Source: an uncultured Lachnospiraceae bacterium
Lineage (GTDB): Bacteria; Bacillota; Clostridia; Lachnospirales; Lachnospiraceae
Reading direction: 5' to 3'
DNA length: 64,000 nucleotides
NCBI GenBank assembly: GCA_934292725.1
Contig: CAKQXY010000007.1
Span: 1 to 64,000, forward strand
This document shows, piece after piece, positions 27,056-35,650 of the stretch (position 1 is its first letter; each line of letters starts with the position of its first letter). A model generated the notes under the pieces. That model had not been told where the DNA came from. It saw only the letters and a program-made list of their open reading frames with translations, and ran no database searches. The position numbers and the translations under genes are program-made.

Positions 27056-29536
27056 TTATTCAGCCTTTTTTACAGGCGTTTTTCTTTTATGGCGCACAGA
27101 AAATTTCAGTCCATTCTCACCCTTTTCAACTGTCACGCTGTCACCGCGCTCTATGCGTCCCTCTAGGATTTCCTCTGCCATTGAATCCTCAAGGTATGTC
27201 TGGAGAGCTCTTCTAAGCGGACGTGCACCATATTTTTCATCAAAGCCCTTGTCGATCAGATAGTCCTGTGCTTCATCTGTAACCTTAAGCTTGAGTTCCA
27301 TGTTTTCCATTACTCTTGATGTGACTGAACGAAGCATGATATCAAGAATAGCTTTCATATCCTCTTTATACAGCGGATGAAATACAATGATCTCATCAAT
27401 ACGATTTAAAAATTCCGGTTTGAAGCTCTGCTTAACATCCTCCATAACCTTTGCCTTCATCTGCTCGTAGTTTGCCTTTGCATCTGATGCCGCACCGAAT
27501 CCTAAACGCTTTGGTGACATAATATTGGCAGCACCGCAGTTAGAAGTCATAATGATCACTGTGTTTTTGAAGCTGACTTTTCGGCCATGCGCATCTGTGA
27601 TCTGTCCATCATCAAGCACCTGAAGCAGAATATTAAATACATCTGGATGTGCTTTTTCAATCTCATCAAATAGAAGTACACTGTATGGATTACGGCGAAT
27701 ACGCTCTGAGAGCTGACCGCCCTCTTCGTATCCTACATATCCTGGCGGTGAACCAATGAGCTTGCTGACGCTGTGCTTTTCCATATATTCAGACATATCA
27801 ACACGTATAATTGCATTTTCTGTTCCAAACATTGCCTGAGCAAGTGCCTTTGACAGCTCTGTTTTTCCAACACCTGTTGGACCTAAAAACAAGAAGGAAC
27901 CAATTGGACGCTTTGGATCCTTTAATCCGACACGTCCTCTGCGGATTGCCTTGGAAATAGCAGTTACAGCCTCCTGCTGTCCGACAACACGTTCATGAAG
28001 TACATTTTCAAGGTTCATCAAACGCTTTGCCTCACCCTCTTCGAGTGAACGAACTGGAATCTTCGTCCAGGTAGAAACAACATCTGCAATCTCATGCTCT
28101 GTTACCTGTGGGCGCGTATTTTCCTTTTCCTGTTCCCACTTTTCCATCAGACGATTGATCTGTGCCTGTTTTCTATCCTGCTTTTTCTTAATCTCGCCGG
28201 CCTTCTCAAATGCTTCTTCCTGAATTGCACTTTCCTTTTCCTGATTTAAGGTTTCAATATCTTTTTTAAGCTTTGATACTGCCTCTGGCGCAACAAATGC
28301 TGCTAATCGAACCTTAGAAGCAGCCTCATCGACAAGATCAATTGCCTTATCCGGCAAGAAACGATCATTGATGTAGCGTGATGATAGCTTAACAGCCGCC
28401 TCTAATGCCGCATCTGTAATCTTAACTCTGTGATGCTCCTCATAGACATGGCGAAGACCCTTCAAAATAGCAACAGTCTCCTCCTCAGAAGGCTCCTCTA
28501 CCATAACAGGCTGAAATCTTCTTTCAAGAGCAGCATCCTTTTCGATGTGCTTTCTGTACTCATCAATAGTAGTTGCTCCGACAATCTGAAGCTCGCCTCT
28601 TGCAAGGCATGGCTTTAAAATATTAGAAGCATTCATAGCACCATCTGCGCCGCCTGCATCGACTAATGTATGGAACTCGTCAATAAATAAAAGTGTCTGA
28701 CCGTCGTTTCGCACTTCATTGATCACATTTTTCATGCGCTCTTCAAACTCACCGCGATACTTTGATCCTGCTACCATGCCGGCCATATCGAGTGTCACCA
28801 CACGTTTTCCAGCAATAGTATCCGGCACATTTCCCTCATAGATGCGGCTTGCCAGACCTTCTGCAATCGCAGTTTTTCCAACACCAGGTTCACCGATCAG
28901 ACAAGGATTATTTTTTGTACGTCTGCTTAAAATCTGGATCACGCGATTAATCTCCTGCTCACGGCCGATTACCGGGTCAATCCTTCCCTCTTTAGCAAGC
29001 TCTGTCAAATCTGTACTATACTGATCAAGAAGCGGTGTTTTACTTTCTGCGTTTCTTGTATACTGAAGTGATTCCACATCTTCCCTTGCCGCTGCCACAT
29101 CGCCATCCTTTGCAGATACAAGCTCTATATAGAGCTGACGAATATTCACTTTCATTGTATTCAAAAGCTTTGTTCCGGCACAGTCGAAGCTTTTGAGCAT
29201 TGAGATTAAAATATGCTCTGTTCCAACCAGACTGGAATGAAAGCGCTTTGCCTCTAAGTAACTGTTTTGGATTACGCGGTATGCTTCTGGTGAAAATCCA
29301 TCTGGCTCACGCACACTGACAGAACCCGTCGGTGTAATGAGCGATGAAATCAATTCCTCAAGACGCTCCTCTGTAACGCCCTGTTCCTGCAAAAGCTTAC
29401 TTGCCACGCTGTCCGAAACACGCACAAGGCCAAGAAGAAGGTGCTCAGTTCCGATATAATTTTGCTCTAACTGCGCAGCGGCTTTTTTTGCCTCACCTAT
29501 AACCTCCTGTGCCCGATTTGTAAATCGTTCAAACAT
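27056..29536 (-). CDS. clpC: ClpC AAA+ chaperone
   Basis: 826 residues, start after TATGGAGG. HSP100 unfoldase that feeds ClpP and recognises phospho-arginine-marked proteins from McsB. N-terminal double Clp-N repeat (MFERFTNRAQEVIGEA, TEHLLLGL), first Walker A GEPGVGKTAIAEG, a UVR/middle region (ESAIQEEAFEKAGEIKKKQD), second Walker A GPTGVGKTELSKA, and the C-terminal arginine-finger domain. Standard length. Confidence 0.98.
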   Translation of the reverse strand: MFERFTNRAQEVIGEAKKAAAQLEQNYIGTEHLLLGLVRVSDSVASKLLQEQGVTEERLEELISSLITPTGSVSVREPDGFSPEAYRVIQNSYLEAKRFHSSLVGTEHILISMLKSFDCAGTKLLNTMKVNIRQLYIELVSAKDGDVAAAREDVESLQYTRNAESKTPLLDQYSTDLTELAKEGRIDPVIGREQEINRVIQILSRRTKNNPCLIGEPGVGKTAIAEGLASRIYEGNVPDTIAGKRVVTLDMAGMVAGSKYRGEFEERMKNVINEVRNDGQTLLFIDEFHTLVDAGGADGAMNASNILKPCLARGELQIVGATTIDEYRKHIEKDAALERRFQPVMVEEPSEEETVAILKGLRHVYEEHHRVKITDAALEAAVKLSSRYINDRFLPDKAIDLVDEAASKVRLAAFVAPEAVSKLKKDIETLNQEKESAIQEEAFEKAGEIKKKQDRKQAQINRLMEKWEQEKENTRPQVTEHEIADVVSTWTKIPVRSLEEGEAKRLMNLENVLHERVVGQQEAVTAISKAIRRGRVGLKDPKRPIGSFLFLGPTGVGKTELSKALAQAMFGTENAIIRVDMSEYMEKHSVSKLIGSPPGYVGYEEGGQLSERIRRNPYSVLLFDEIEKAHPDVFNILLQVLDDGQITDAHGRKVSFKNTVIIMTSNCGAANIMSPKRLGFGAASDAKANYEQMKAKVMEDVKQSFKPEFLNRIDEIIVFHPLYKEDMKAILDIMLRSVTSRVMENMELKLKVTDEAQDYLIDKGFDEKYGARPLRRALQTYLEDSMAEEILEGRIERGDSVTVEKGENGLKFSVRHKRKTPVKKAE

Positions 29537-29563
29537 AAGTGTTTTTCCTCCATATGTGATGAG

Positions 29564-30598
29564 TTACGGCTGCACAAGCTCTGGCAGACAGCTTCTAATA
29601 TAATCTGCACGCAGCTGATTTTGCATTGATGCACCTGTCGTCTTATTTTGTGCTGTCAGATTTGCCTCCTGCATTCCCATCATAATTTCATAAAAATTGC
29701 AATATTCCTTGAATCTAATAATTTGTTTTTCCTGTCCCCAGCGAAGCTGTGATACAAGATGCATGCCCATCTTCAATGTCATGAGCTTTGAATAACGAAT
29801 CGTACCATATGCCTTATAGCAGATATCCTCCACCTCAAGCCTATGCTGTTCAATGGAATTATCGCGAAGTGTTCGCTCCTGACTGGCAAGCTGACCGCCT
29901 ACTTTATCAAGAAGTTCTAAAATTTCCTCCTCGCTTGTTCCAAGTGTCTTTTCATTGTACAGCACATACATATTTCCATTTAATTGTCTGTCACTTGAAA
30001 AAGCTGGCTTTAATTTTAATCCAAAACGCCCAATCTCGTCAACCATATCATCAAAACGGCTGACAGAATCAAGAAGTGCCAGATGAAGCACAAGATATGC
30101 TCTCATGCCAGTTCCTATATTAGTCGGATATGTCGTAAGATAACCAACCTGATCATCAAACGCATATGGATACAGCTCGTTTACATAATCATCGATCTTA
30201 TCCATCTCCTTCCATGACTGACGAAGCTGTGAGCCTGAATGACTTATCTGCATCCGAAGGTGATCCTCACAATTGATTGTCAGACTCACGGCATCATCTG
30301 CTGAACAAAGAAGTCCTGCATATCCCGGCTCCTTTGCTGCACGGCGGCTAATCATGCGTCGTTCACGAAGGGCATTTCTTTTCGTCTGCGTCATCGATAA
30401 AAGATCCCATGTCTGGTAACTTCTTCCATCAAGGCTGCCGATTCCACAAAGCTTTTCTTCCAGCTCTTTCGTCAGCCTTTTTGCATCCTCTTCCTCTAAT
30501 TTCCACGGAAATTTGTAATCACGCAAGTTGCGAAGCAGACGGATTCTGCTTGCAACGATTACATCATTTTCCGCATCCTTCTCCTCATACCACTTCAT
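29564..30598 (-). CDS. mcsB: Protein-arginine kinase McsB
   Basis: 344 residues from the ATG at 30598, overlapping the mcsA end by 14 bases. Phosphagen-kinase-fold enzyme that phosphorylates arginine residues to tag proteins for ClpCP. ATP-contact arginines are in ASRIRLLRNL. The motif equivalent to CPTN(V/L)GTG of B. subtilis McsB reads YPTNIGTG here, so the conserved cysteine is Tyr. The C-terminal segment NQLRADYIRSCLPEL matches the McsB end. Confidence 0.93.
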   Translation of the reverse strand: MKWYEEKDAENDVIVASRIRLLRNLRDYKFPWKLEEEDAKRLTKELEEKLCGIGSLDGRSYQTWDLLSMTQTKRNALRERRMISRRAAKEPGYAGLLCSADDAVSLTINCEDHLRMQISHSGSQLRQSWKEMDKIDDYVNELYPYAFDDQVGYLTTYPTNIGTGMRAYLVLHLALLDSVSRFDDMVDEIGRFGLKLKPAFSSDRQLNGNMYVLYNEKTLGTSEEEILELLDKVGGQLASQERTLRDNSIEQHRLEVEDICYKAYGTIRYSKLMTLKMGMHLVSQLRWGQEKQIIRFKEYCNFYEIMMGMQEANLTAQNKTTGASMQNQLRADYIRSCLPELVQP

Positions 30599-31151
30599 CA
30601 CCGGCCTGAATCCTTTCCTTAATCTTTTTGATCTCATCACGGTAGTAGGCTGCCATTTCGTAATCTTCCTCCAAAACGGCTTCCTTTTGCTTTGCCTGAC
30701 AAATCTCAAGCTGTTCCTGCAAACTCTGACGCTTCTTGGCATCAGCTACCATATCTGCATGAATCTTTTTATCACCCAAAAAGCGTGGTTTCTTTCCGGT
30801 ATGGGAATTATTTCCCTGTATCTTTTTAATGCTGTTATTTATTAAAAGCCCGAATGTATTGTAACAGTCCGCACAGCCAAAGCGTCCGTCCTGAACAAAT
30901 TCTTTGTATGTCATCCCACAAGTCGGACAGGACAGCTTAGATGCGTCCTTATCCTCACTGCGTCTGGAATCGCTGATTCCAAGGATTCCCGACAAAAGTT
31001 TTGCAAATGGGCCTGAAGAATCCATCAGGATTCCGCCCAGATCAGACTGTGATGCACATTCACTGCACAAGTTGCGCTCCGTCACAGTCCCGTTTACCAC
31101 TTCTCGGATGACAATGCTGGCTTCCCTCATCCTGCATTGCTCACAAAGCAT
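30585..31151 (-). CDS. mcsA: McsA, zinc-binding activator of McsB
   Basis: 188 residues. Two pairs of CxxC motifs (LCEQCRMRE and LCSECA, then SCPTCGM and GCADCYN) give the McsA zinc sites. The C-terminal UVR motif (EAVLEEDYEMAAYYRDEIKK) would contact McsB or ClpC. The start follows GAGGAGGAATAACT. Normal position directly before mcsB. Confidence 0.95.
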   Translation of the reverse strand: MLCEQCRMREASIVIREVVNGTVTERNLCSECASQSDLGGILMDSSGPFAKLLSGILGISDSRRSEDKDASKLSCPTCGMTYKEFVQDGRFGCADCYNTFGLLINNSIKKIQGNNSHTGKKPRFLGDKKIHADMVADAKKRQSLQEQLEICQAKQKEAVLEEDYEMAAYYRDEIKKIKERIQAGDEVV

Positions 31152-31196
31152 AGTTATTCCTCCTCACAAAGATAACTGTTTTCGTTCAAAACAAGC

Positions 31197-31580
31197 TTAA
31201 TTTTGAACATCTGACAAATGTTTATTGTAAATCTCATCCACCAGCTCGTGGATCTCTTCTTTTGATATATGCATGCAGCCTGCCTTTGCCAGTGTGACAG
31301 ACAATTCTCTTCGAATTTCTTCGATTGCCTCAATTTTATCAACATCTACACTGACAACAGCACCTCTTCTGCGATCTAATTTTACATAACCTGCCTGTCT
31401 GAGTACCGTGTATGCTTTATTGACAGTGTGCATATTGATGCCGATCTCATCTGCCATATTTCGTATGGAAGGCAGCTGATCTCCATCACAGATCTGCCGC
31501 TTTGCGATACCCATAATAATCTGGTTAGTAATCTGCATATAAATTGCTTCATCACTGTTAAAATCTATCTTTATTATCAT
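31197..31580 (-). CDS. GntR-family regulator (YtrA type) at the ctsR position
   Basis: 127 residues. N-terminal winged helix of GntR type (IYMQITNQIIMGI, DGDQLPSIRNMADEIGINMHTVNKAY) with a short ~50-residue helical C-terminus as in YtrA-subfamily regulators. It sits 45 bases before mcsA, exactly where CtsR is usually encoded, and 4 bases after the preceding gene. It could be the repressor of the clpC block or of an unrelated target; no CtsR heptad repeat was seen upstream. Confidence 0.88.
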   Translation of the reverse strand: MIIKIDFNSDEAIYMQITNQIIMGIAKRQICDGDQLPSIRNMADEIGINMHTVNKAYTVLRQAGYVKLDRRRGAVVSVDVDKIEAIEEIRRELSVTLAKAGCMHISKEEIHELVDEIYNKHLSDVQN

Positions 31581-31584
31581 CTAA

Positions 31585-32442
31585 TCACCTGTCCTCGTCC
31601 TGGCCATCATCCAGTCCGGCTAACCAACGATCCAGCTCGGCCTCTTGTTCTTCATCATAATCGCCGTAATCGTCTTCATCATCTGTATAGCCTTCGTCAT
31701 AATCAAAGTCCTCTGGCTCTTCGTCATGCACTTTTGGTCCTCGTGTATTCTGCGTTTTTTTCTTCTCAAGCAGCTCATCAACCTGCTTTAAAAGAATATC
31801 CTGCTGCGTCTGGGCAAGCTCCCACTGCTTTTCCTGTTCTTTTCTGCGGGCCTTGCGCTCATTTCTTTCCTTTTTGTAGCGCCGTTTTGCCGCTGCTCTT
31901 TTAATAAAGACTGCAATCCACAAAACAACTGCCAATGCACCGCATCCAAGCACGCCATACGTGACATATTGAAGATTTCCTGAGGTAACAGTTTCTGCAA
32001 AAGTCTTAAACTCATTAACGGTGTTTGAAAGAAGCTCATTTTCATCACCCGGCTGAGCCACTGACTCAGAAGCACTTTGCGCTGCCTGATTTGTCTGTGA
32101 CTGGGAATCGCTTTGTGATGTCTGCTCTTTTTGCTCTCCCACCTGCACATGAATGTAGTAATGTCCGATGTTGCCATCCTTATCGGTAACAGTAACAACA
32201 ATCTCGTTTTTTCCTTTCACAAGATTCGTATTTCCGCTTACCGTATAAAAGCTGTTCTCATCGCTTGTAACGCCTTTTACCAAAATCTTCGTCACATCCT
32301 CTGCAACCGTTACATTGTAATCAGTTACATCCGGCTCAAAACGGATCGTACCTTCGCTTAATGTCAGCGACTGCAGCTGCACTCCTTCATTCGCAGATGT
32401 TCTTTCAAGTGTCGCTGCTTCCTTCTTAATTATCATATTCAT
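31585..32442 (-). CDS. Membrane protein with cadherin-like beta-sandwich domain
   Basis: 285 residues from the ATG at 32442; a GTG at 32451 is also possible. An in-frame stop lies just upstream, so the N-terminus is complete. Residues ~20-100 match the cadherin-like beta-sandwich domain (LTLSEGTIRFEPDVTDYNV). Then come a Gln/Ser linker, one membrane span at ~168-187 (YGVLGCGALAVVLWIAVFI) and a highly basic, later very acidic, C-terminus. There is no signal peptide, although the beta-sandwich type is normally extracellular. The basic residues after the span suggest N-out/C-in insertion. Confidence 0.75.
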   Translation of the reverse strand: MNMIIKKEAATLERTSANEGVQLQSLTLSEGTIRFEPDVTDYNVTVAEDVTKILVKGVTSDENSFYTVSGNTNLVKGKNEIVVTVTDKDGNIGHYYIHVQVGEQKEQTSQSDSQSQTNQAAQSASESVAQPGDENELLSNTVNEFKTFAETVTSGNLQYVTYGVLGCGALAVVLWIAVFIKRAAAKRRYKKERNERKARRKEQEKQWELAQTQQDILLKQVDELLEKKKTQNTRGPKVHDEEPEDFDYDEGYTDDEDDYGDYDEEQEAELDRWLAGLDDGQDEDR

Positions 32443-32489
32443 TCCCCACACCTCGTTGTTCTAAACCTTTGTAGGCATCTGTTATAGAC

Positions 32490-32518
32490 AGAATAGCACA
32501 CCTTTGCAAAAAAAGCAA
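32490..32518 (-). promoter_or_regulatory. Promoter for the cadherin-like/gntR/mcsA-clpC operon
   Basis: On the minus strand TTGCTT (32518-32513), 17 nt, TATTCT (32495-32490). It lies 48 bases before the ATG at 32442 and is the first good promoter upstream of the whole clpC block. Confidence 0.7.
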
Positions 32519-32520
32519 CA

Positions 32521-32832
32521 CTAATTTCCTCCTTCCTGTGTTCCATGTCCGTTCGGATCTACTGGATATGCTTCATGACCTATCGCATCATACCAGCCCA
32601 CAATACGGTCTTTAAAATCAGGATGCGGGTAAAGACCGGTATCCAAAATGGCAACTGTTACGCCTTTTCCTGTATAAGAAAGTGATTCTTTACATACACC
32701 GCCTGTTGGCACAATAATCTGTTCTTTTTCAATCTGTCTCTCCTCACATGTTAAATTGGCATAGCGTCCCCGTTTTTTCTGAAGGCACTCACAATCCACC
32801 TCATAAACTGCATTCTTTTCTATAATAAGCAT
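32521..32832 (-). pseudogene. Truncated S8 (subtilisin-like) serine peptidase
   Basis: Only 103 residues. The catalytic Asp (VAILDTGLYPHPDF) and His (NGHGT) motifs are intact and correctly spaced, but the frame stops four residues after NGHGT, so the Asn and the catalytic Ser are absent. Full subtilases need 250 or more residues beyond this point. No remnant of the rest is visible downstream, where the next promoter begins. A 3' deletion is the simplest reading. Confidence 0.8.
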
Positions 32833-32935
32833 ATGTCGCTCCTTCTTGTCATCTGCTTACTATAACTTATGTACTAACAAACATGTTGTCCGCATATACT
32901 CCATTAAAGAAAAAAGAAAATCGAAGAGGTGCCTT

Positions 32936-33259
32936 ATGCAGCAAAAGCGCCACATTCAGATTTTAAAAGCCTCTTTGCCGTACATGCACTCGCCGCTCCG
33001 GGAAGCCTGCCGTATCTGTGTGCGCATGTTTGAGCTTCAGCAGGCAATGCACAGGCTTGATGAGGAAGAAGAATCTCTTGAGGCCTGCAGCAAGGATGAT
33101 AAAGATCCGCTCACAGGATTATCTCAGTCGATCCGCGAATACTGCACACCTAAAGAGCTTGAAACGCTTGACATGGTAACAAATCTTGCCCAGATGGCAC
33201 GACTTTATCGCGAATATGAATCAGAAGGAGGCGCCACGCACGATGACAACACCATTTGA
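32936..33259 (+). CDS. Small conserved protein, unknown function
   Basis: 107 residues from the ATG at 32936 (GAAGAGGTG upstream). Helical, charged, no signal or membrane segment; starts MQQKRHIQILKASLPYM. It overlaps the next gene by 17 bases, and the two share a terminator. I do not recognise a family. Confidence 0.65.
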   Translation: MQQKRHIQILKASLPYMHSPLREACRICVRMFELQQAMHRLDEEEESLEACSKDDKDPLTGLSQSIREYCTPKELETLDMVTNLAQMARLYREYESEGGATHDDNTI

Positions 33260-33539
33260 CAATATGTCCCCAGAAAAAGCTCAGTTTATCAAGCAAATCG
33301 TCAGTGAAGCTTCTGGCAAAAGCCAAAACGAGCTGTTTCCATTTCTTCTTGGCATTAATCGTCAAATCGCTGGAAAGCATATGAGCTTTAGCGATGAAGA
33401 GACAGATGCGCTAGTATCACAGCTGACAAAAAATCTTTCTCCAAAGGAGAAAAAAAGAGTGGAACTTTTGCATCAGCTTTCCAAAATGCTGGCAAAACAA
33501 AGCAAAAAGACACCACCTCCGCAATCTAATACTTGATAT
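33243..33539 (+). CDS. Small conserved protein, unknown function
   Basis: 98 residues from the ATG at 33243 (GAAGGAGG upstream). Helical, with a FDNMSPEKAQFIKQIV start and a Lys-rich end. It is translationally linked to the preceding gene. No recognised domain. Confidence 0.65.
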
Positions 33540-33553
33540 ATACGCATATAAAA

Positions 33554-33593
33554 AGAGGCAGGAATATTTGCGTCATTCCTGTCTCTTATTTTT
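33554..33593 (+). terminator. Terminator after the two small plus-strand genes
   Basis: AGAGGCAGGAAT (33554-33565) pairs with ATTCCTGTCTCT (33575-33586) with one G-U pair, followed by TATTTTTAT. Confidence 0.85.
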
Positions 33594-33595
33594 AT

Positions 33596-33799
33596 GATAC
33601 CAGGGTCAAAAGGTCAGAAAGCCGATGCAAGCTTGCTTGCAAGAGGTTTTTTGAACTCTTGACCCGCCAAAAATATGAGTAAGTAGCCATTTTTCAAAGA
33701 AAAATGAGCGGATTACGAATGTTTTTGAAGATTGCGAGAGTGCAACGCACGTAGCAATCTGGTATCAAAGGGGGCAAAATACCTTTTGACCCCAACATC
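33596..33799. repeat. MITE-like element with inverted ends
   Basis: About 204 bp with no reading frame. The ends share GGGTCAAAAGGT in inverted orientation (33603-33614 and complement at 33781-33792). The interior has its own stem-loops, for example AGATTGC..GCAATCT (about 33729-33760), GGTAT..ATACC at the right, and CAAGCTTGCTTG. It sits between converging genes and is unlike the other repeat family in the window. Confidence 0.6.
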
Positions 33800-33805
33800 A
33801 TATTT

Positions 33806-35569
33806 TTATTTTTCGTCTTTATTTTTGTCTGGATCTGCAAAGCCATTATCTGAATCTTTTGAATCAGACATATCTGCCCGTTTCGCTTTCTTTAATGTTT
33901 CCTCAGAACTATTTGATGCTCCATTTGAGTCTTCATTTTTTTGCGCATTCTTCTTGCGGCGAAGTGCAATAAATACACACAACCATATGCCAATAATTAC
34001 GATAGCAGCAATCAGTACAATGCGAAGTGTATACGGATCATTTTTTAACTGGTCAATAATCTTTTCAACTGTATTCTGGCTGTCAGCTTCAGGCACAGAT
34101 GCATTCTGGCTGGAAGCACTCTGACTCAAAGCCACATCTGTTTCTTTCTCACTTGACGCAGCCTCAGAAACGGCTTCATTCTTAGAGGCTTCATTTGATA
34201 AAGATTCGCTTTCTACAGATTCACCTTCTGAAACAGCTTCTCCTGATTCGTTTTCAGCAGCCTCAGATGATGACTCCTCTGACATACTGCTTTCAGCTTC
34301 TTTTGAGGCGTTCTCAGACTCTTCTTCTGACGATTCGTCCTCTTTAGAAGCAATTTCCTCTTCCAATTTCAGATAATCAGTCTTAATATAGCCTTCCTGA
34401 CCATCCACCTCGACGCGGCACCAGCTTGCATGATAGCCAGTCACAGTAACCTCAGTATCTGCATCCAGTAAAGTCACTGACGGACTATACTGTGTCGGTC
34501 TCTCTCTTAAATAAACGGAACTAGTTGTAGCTGCCTTTGTATTAGTATCCTCGAAGGTATAGCCAGTTGCGTACTCGCCCTCCTTCATATTCTCAAGCAG
34601 ATAATCGAGCAATTTAGCATATGCCTGAAGGTGCTCATATGCACGCGCTCCAAACGTATTCTCGATAAATGTCAGATTATCATACTCAGCCTTATGCATA
34701 ATAGTACCGCCATTAACGGCCGAATTGCTTGTCTGATAGAAATTTGTGTACGGCTCACCATTCCAGTTTGAAGCTTCACAGTAGATATAAGGAATACCTA
34801 CATTAGCAAATGGCATCTGATCGCTCGCTGTTGCTTTTGTAGGTGTCGGGAAGCTGTCGTTTACATCTGGATGGAAAGACATATCAAGACCAAGAAGATC
34901 TGCTGCTGACTGTGCCTGATAAACTGCCCAGTCCTGAACAATGCTTCCACTGTCATCCACAGTGCCTCCGTAGAGATACATATTGTCGCCTGCCGCAATC
35001 GTATCAATATTTATCATACATGCAATGCGGTCGCGCTCTTCCTGGCTAAGATTATCTACATAATACTGACTGCCAAGACAACCCGGCTCCTCTGCTGAAA
35101 ATAGGACGAAGCGAATAGTATACGGAGATTCTTTTGTGCTGTAGATGCTTGCAAGCTCTAACAGTACGCCGACTCCCGATGCATTATCATCAGTACCAAA
35201 AGTCTGCTCCACACAGTCATAATGCGCACCGACTACGATAACACGATCACTTGCTCCCTGCTTTGAAAAAATAAGATTTTCTCCATAGCATGGTGTCACG
35301 CCATCAGCTGATGTCATGGTAAATGGCTGTGCCATATACTCATAGCCCATCGTAACAATCTGTGCCTTTAACCATTCCTCGGCTCCTGACAACATTCCAT
35401 TTGATGAATTGACCTGACGATATGGATAATTAGACTGCAGCTGCTTCATAAACGCATATGCATTATCGCCATACTCAGCATGAACGGTCTGTGGAAGTGA
35501 AACTGCACACACACCAATTACCAGGCACAACGCCAGAACTGTTGCTTTTATCCTTTTGCAAATCTTCAT
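33806..35569 (-). CDS. Surface-anchored M28 family metallopeptidase with SH3 domain
   Basis: 587 residues. Sec signal peptide (cleavage near VHA-EYG, residue ~31), then an M28 zinc aminopeptidase domain with VGAHYDC, the DDNASGVGVLLELA aspartate, FSAEEPG and NIDTIAAG. A bacterial SH3 domain follows (~340-400: SSVYLRERPTQYSP, WCRVEVDGQEGYIK). After it are a Ser/Glu-rich stalk (~400-500), a membrane span (IVLIAAIVIIGIWLCVFIAL) and a charged cytoplasmic tail. It probably trims peptides at the cell surface. Confidence 0.92.
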   Translation of the reverse strand: MKICKRIKATVLALCLVIGVCAVSLPQTVHAEYGDNAYAFMKQLQSNYPYRQVNSSNGMLSGAEEWLKAQIVTMGYEYMAQPFTMTSADGVTPCYGENLIFSKQGASDRVIVVGAHYDCVEQTFGTDDNASGVGVLLELASIYSTKESPYTIRFVLFSAEEPGCLGSQYYVDNLSQEERDRIACMINIDTIAAGDNMYLYGGTVDDSGSIVQDWAVYQAQSAADLLGLDMSFHPDVNDSFPTPTKATASDQMPFANVGIPYIYCEASNWNGEPYTNFYQTSNSAVNGGTIMHKAEYDNLTFIENTFGARAYEHLQAYAKLLDYLLENMKEGEYATGYTFEDTNTKAATTSSVYLRERPTQYSPSVTLLDADTEVTVTGYHASWCRVEVDGQEGYIKTDYLKLEEEIASKEDESSEEESENASKEAESSMSEESSSEAAENESGEAVSEGESVESESLSNEASKNEAVSEAASSEKETDVALSQSASSQNASVPEADSQNTVEKIIDQLKNDPYTLRIVLIAAIVIIGIWLCVFIALRRKKNAQKNEDSNGASNSSEETLKKAKRADMSDSKDSDNGFADPDKNKDEK

Positions 35570-35594
35570 AGAAACCTCTTTTCTGAATAATTAC

Positions 35595-35645
35595 AATAAA
35601 GCCGCAGCGCTGCCGCATTATGCGACTGTATGCTGCGGCTTTATT
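35595..35645 (-). terminator. Terminator after leuS
   Basis: AATAAAGCCGCAG (35595-35607) pairs perfectly with CTGCGGCTTTATT (35633-35645). It is A/T-flanked on both sides and directly follows the leuS stop (35651) on the minus strand. Confidence 0.85.
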
Positions 35646-35650
35646 TCACA

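Noticed and set aside
32521..32832. A functional short subtilase
   Set aside because: The catalytic serine and two-thirds of the domain are missing.
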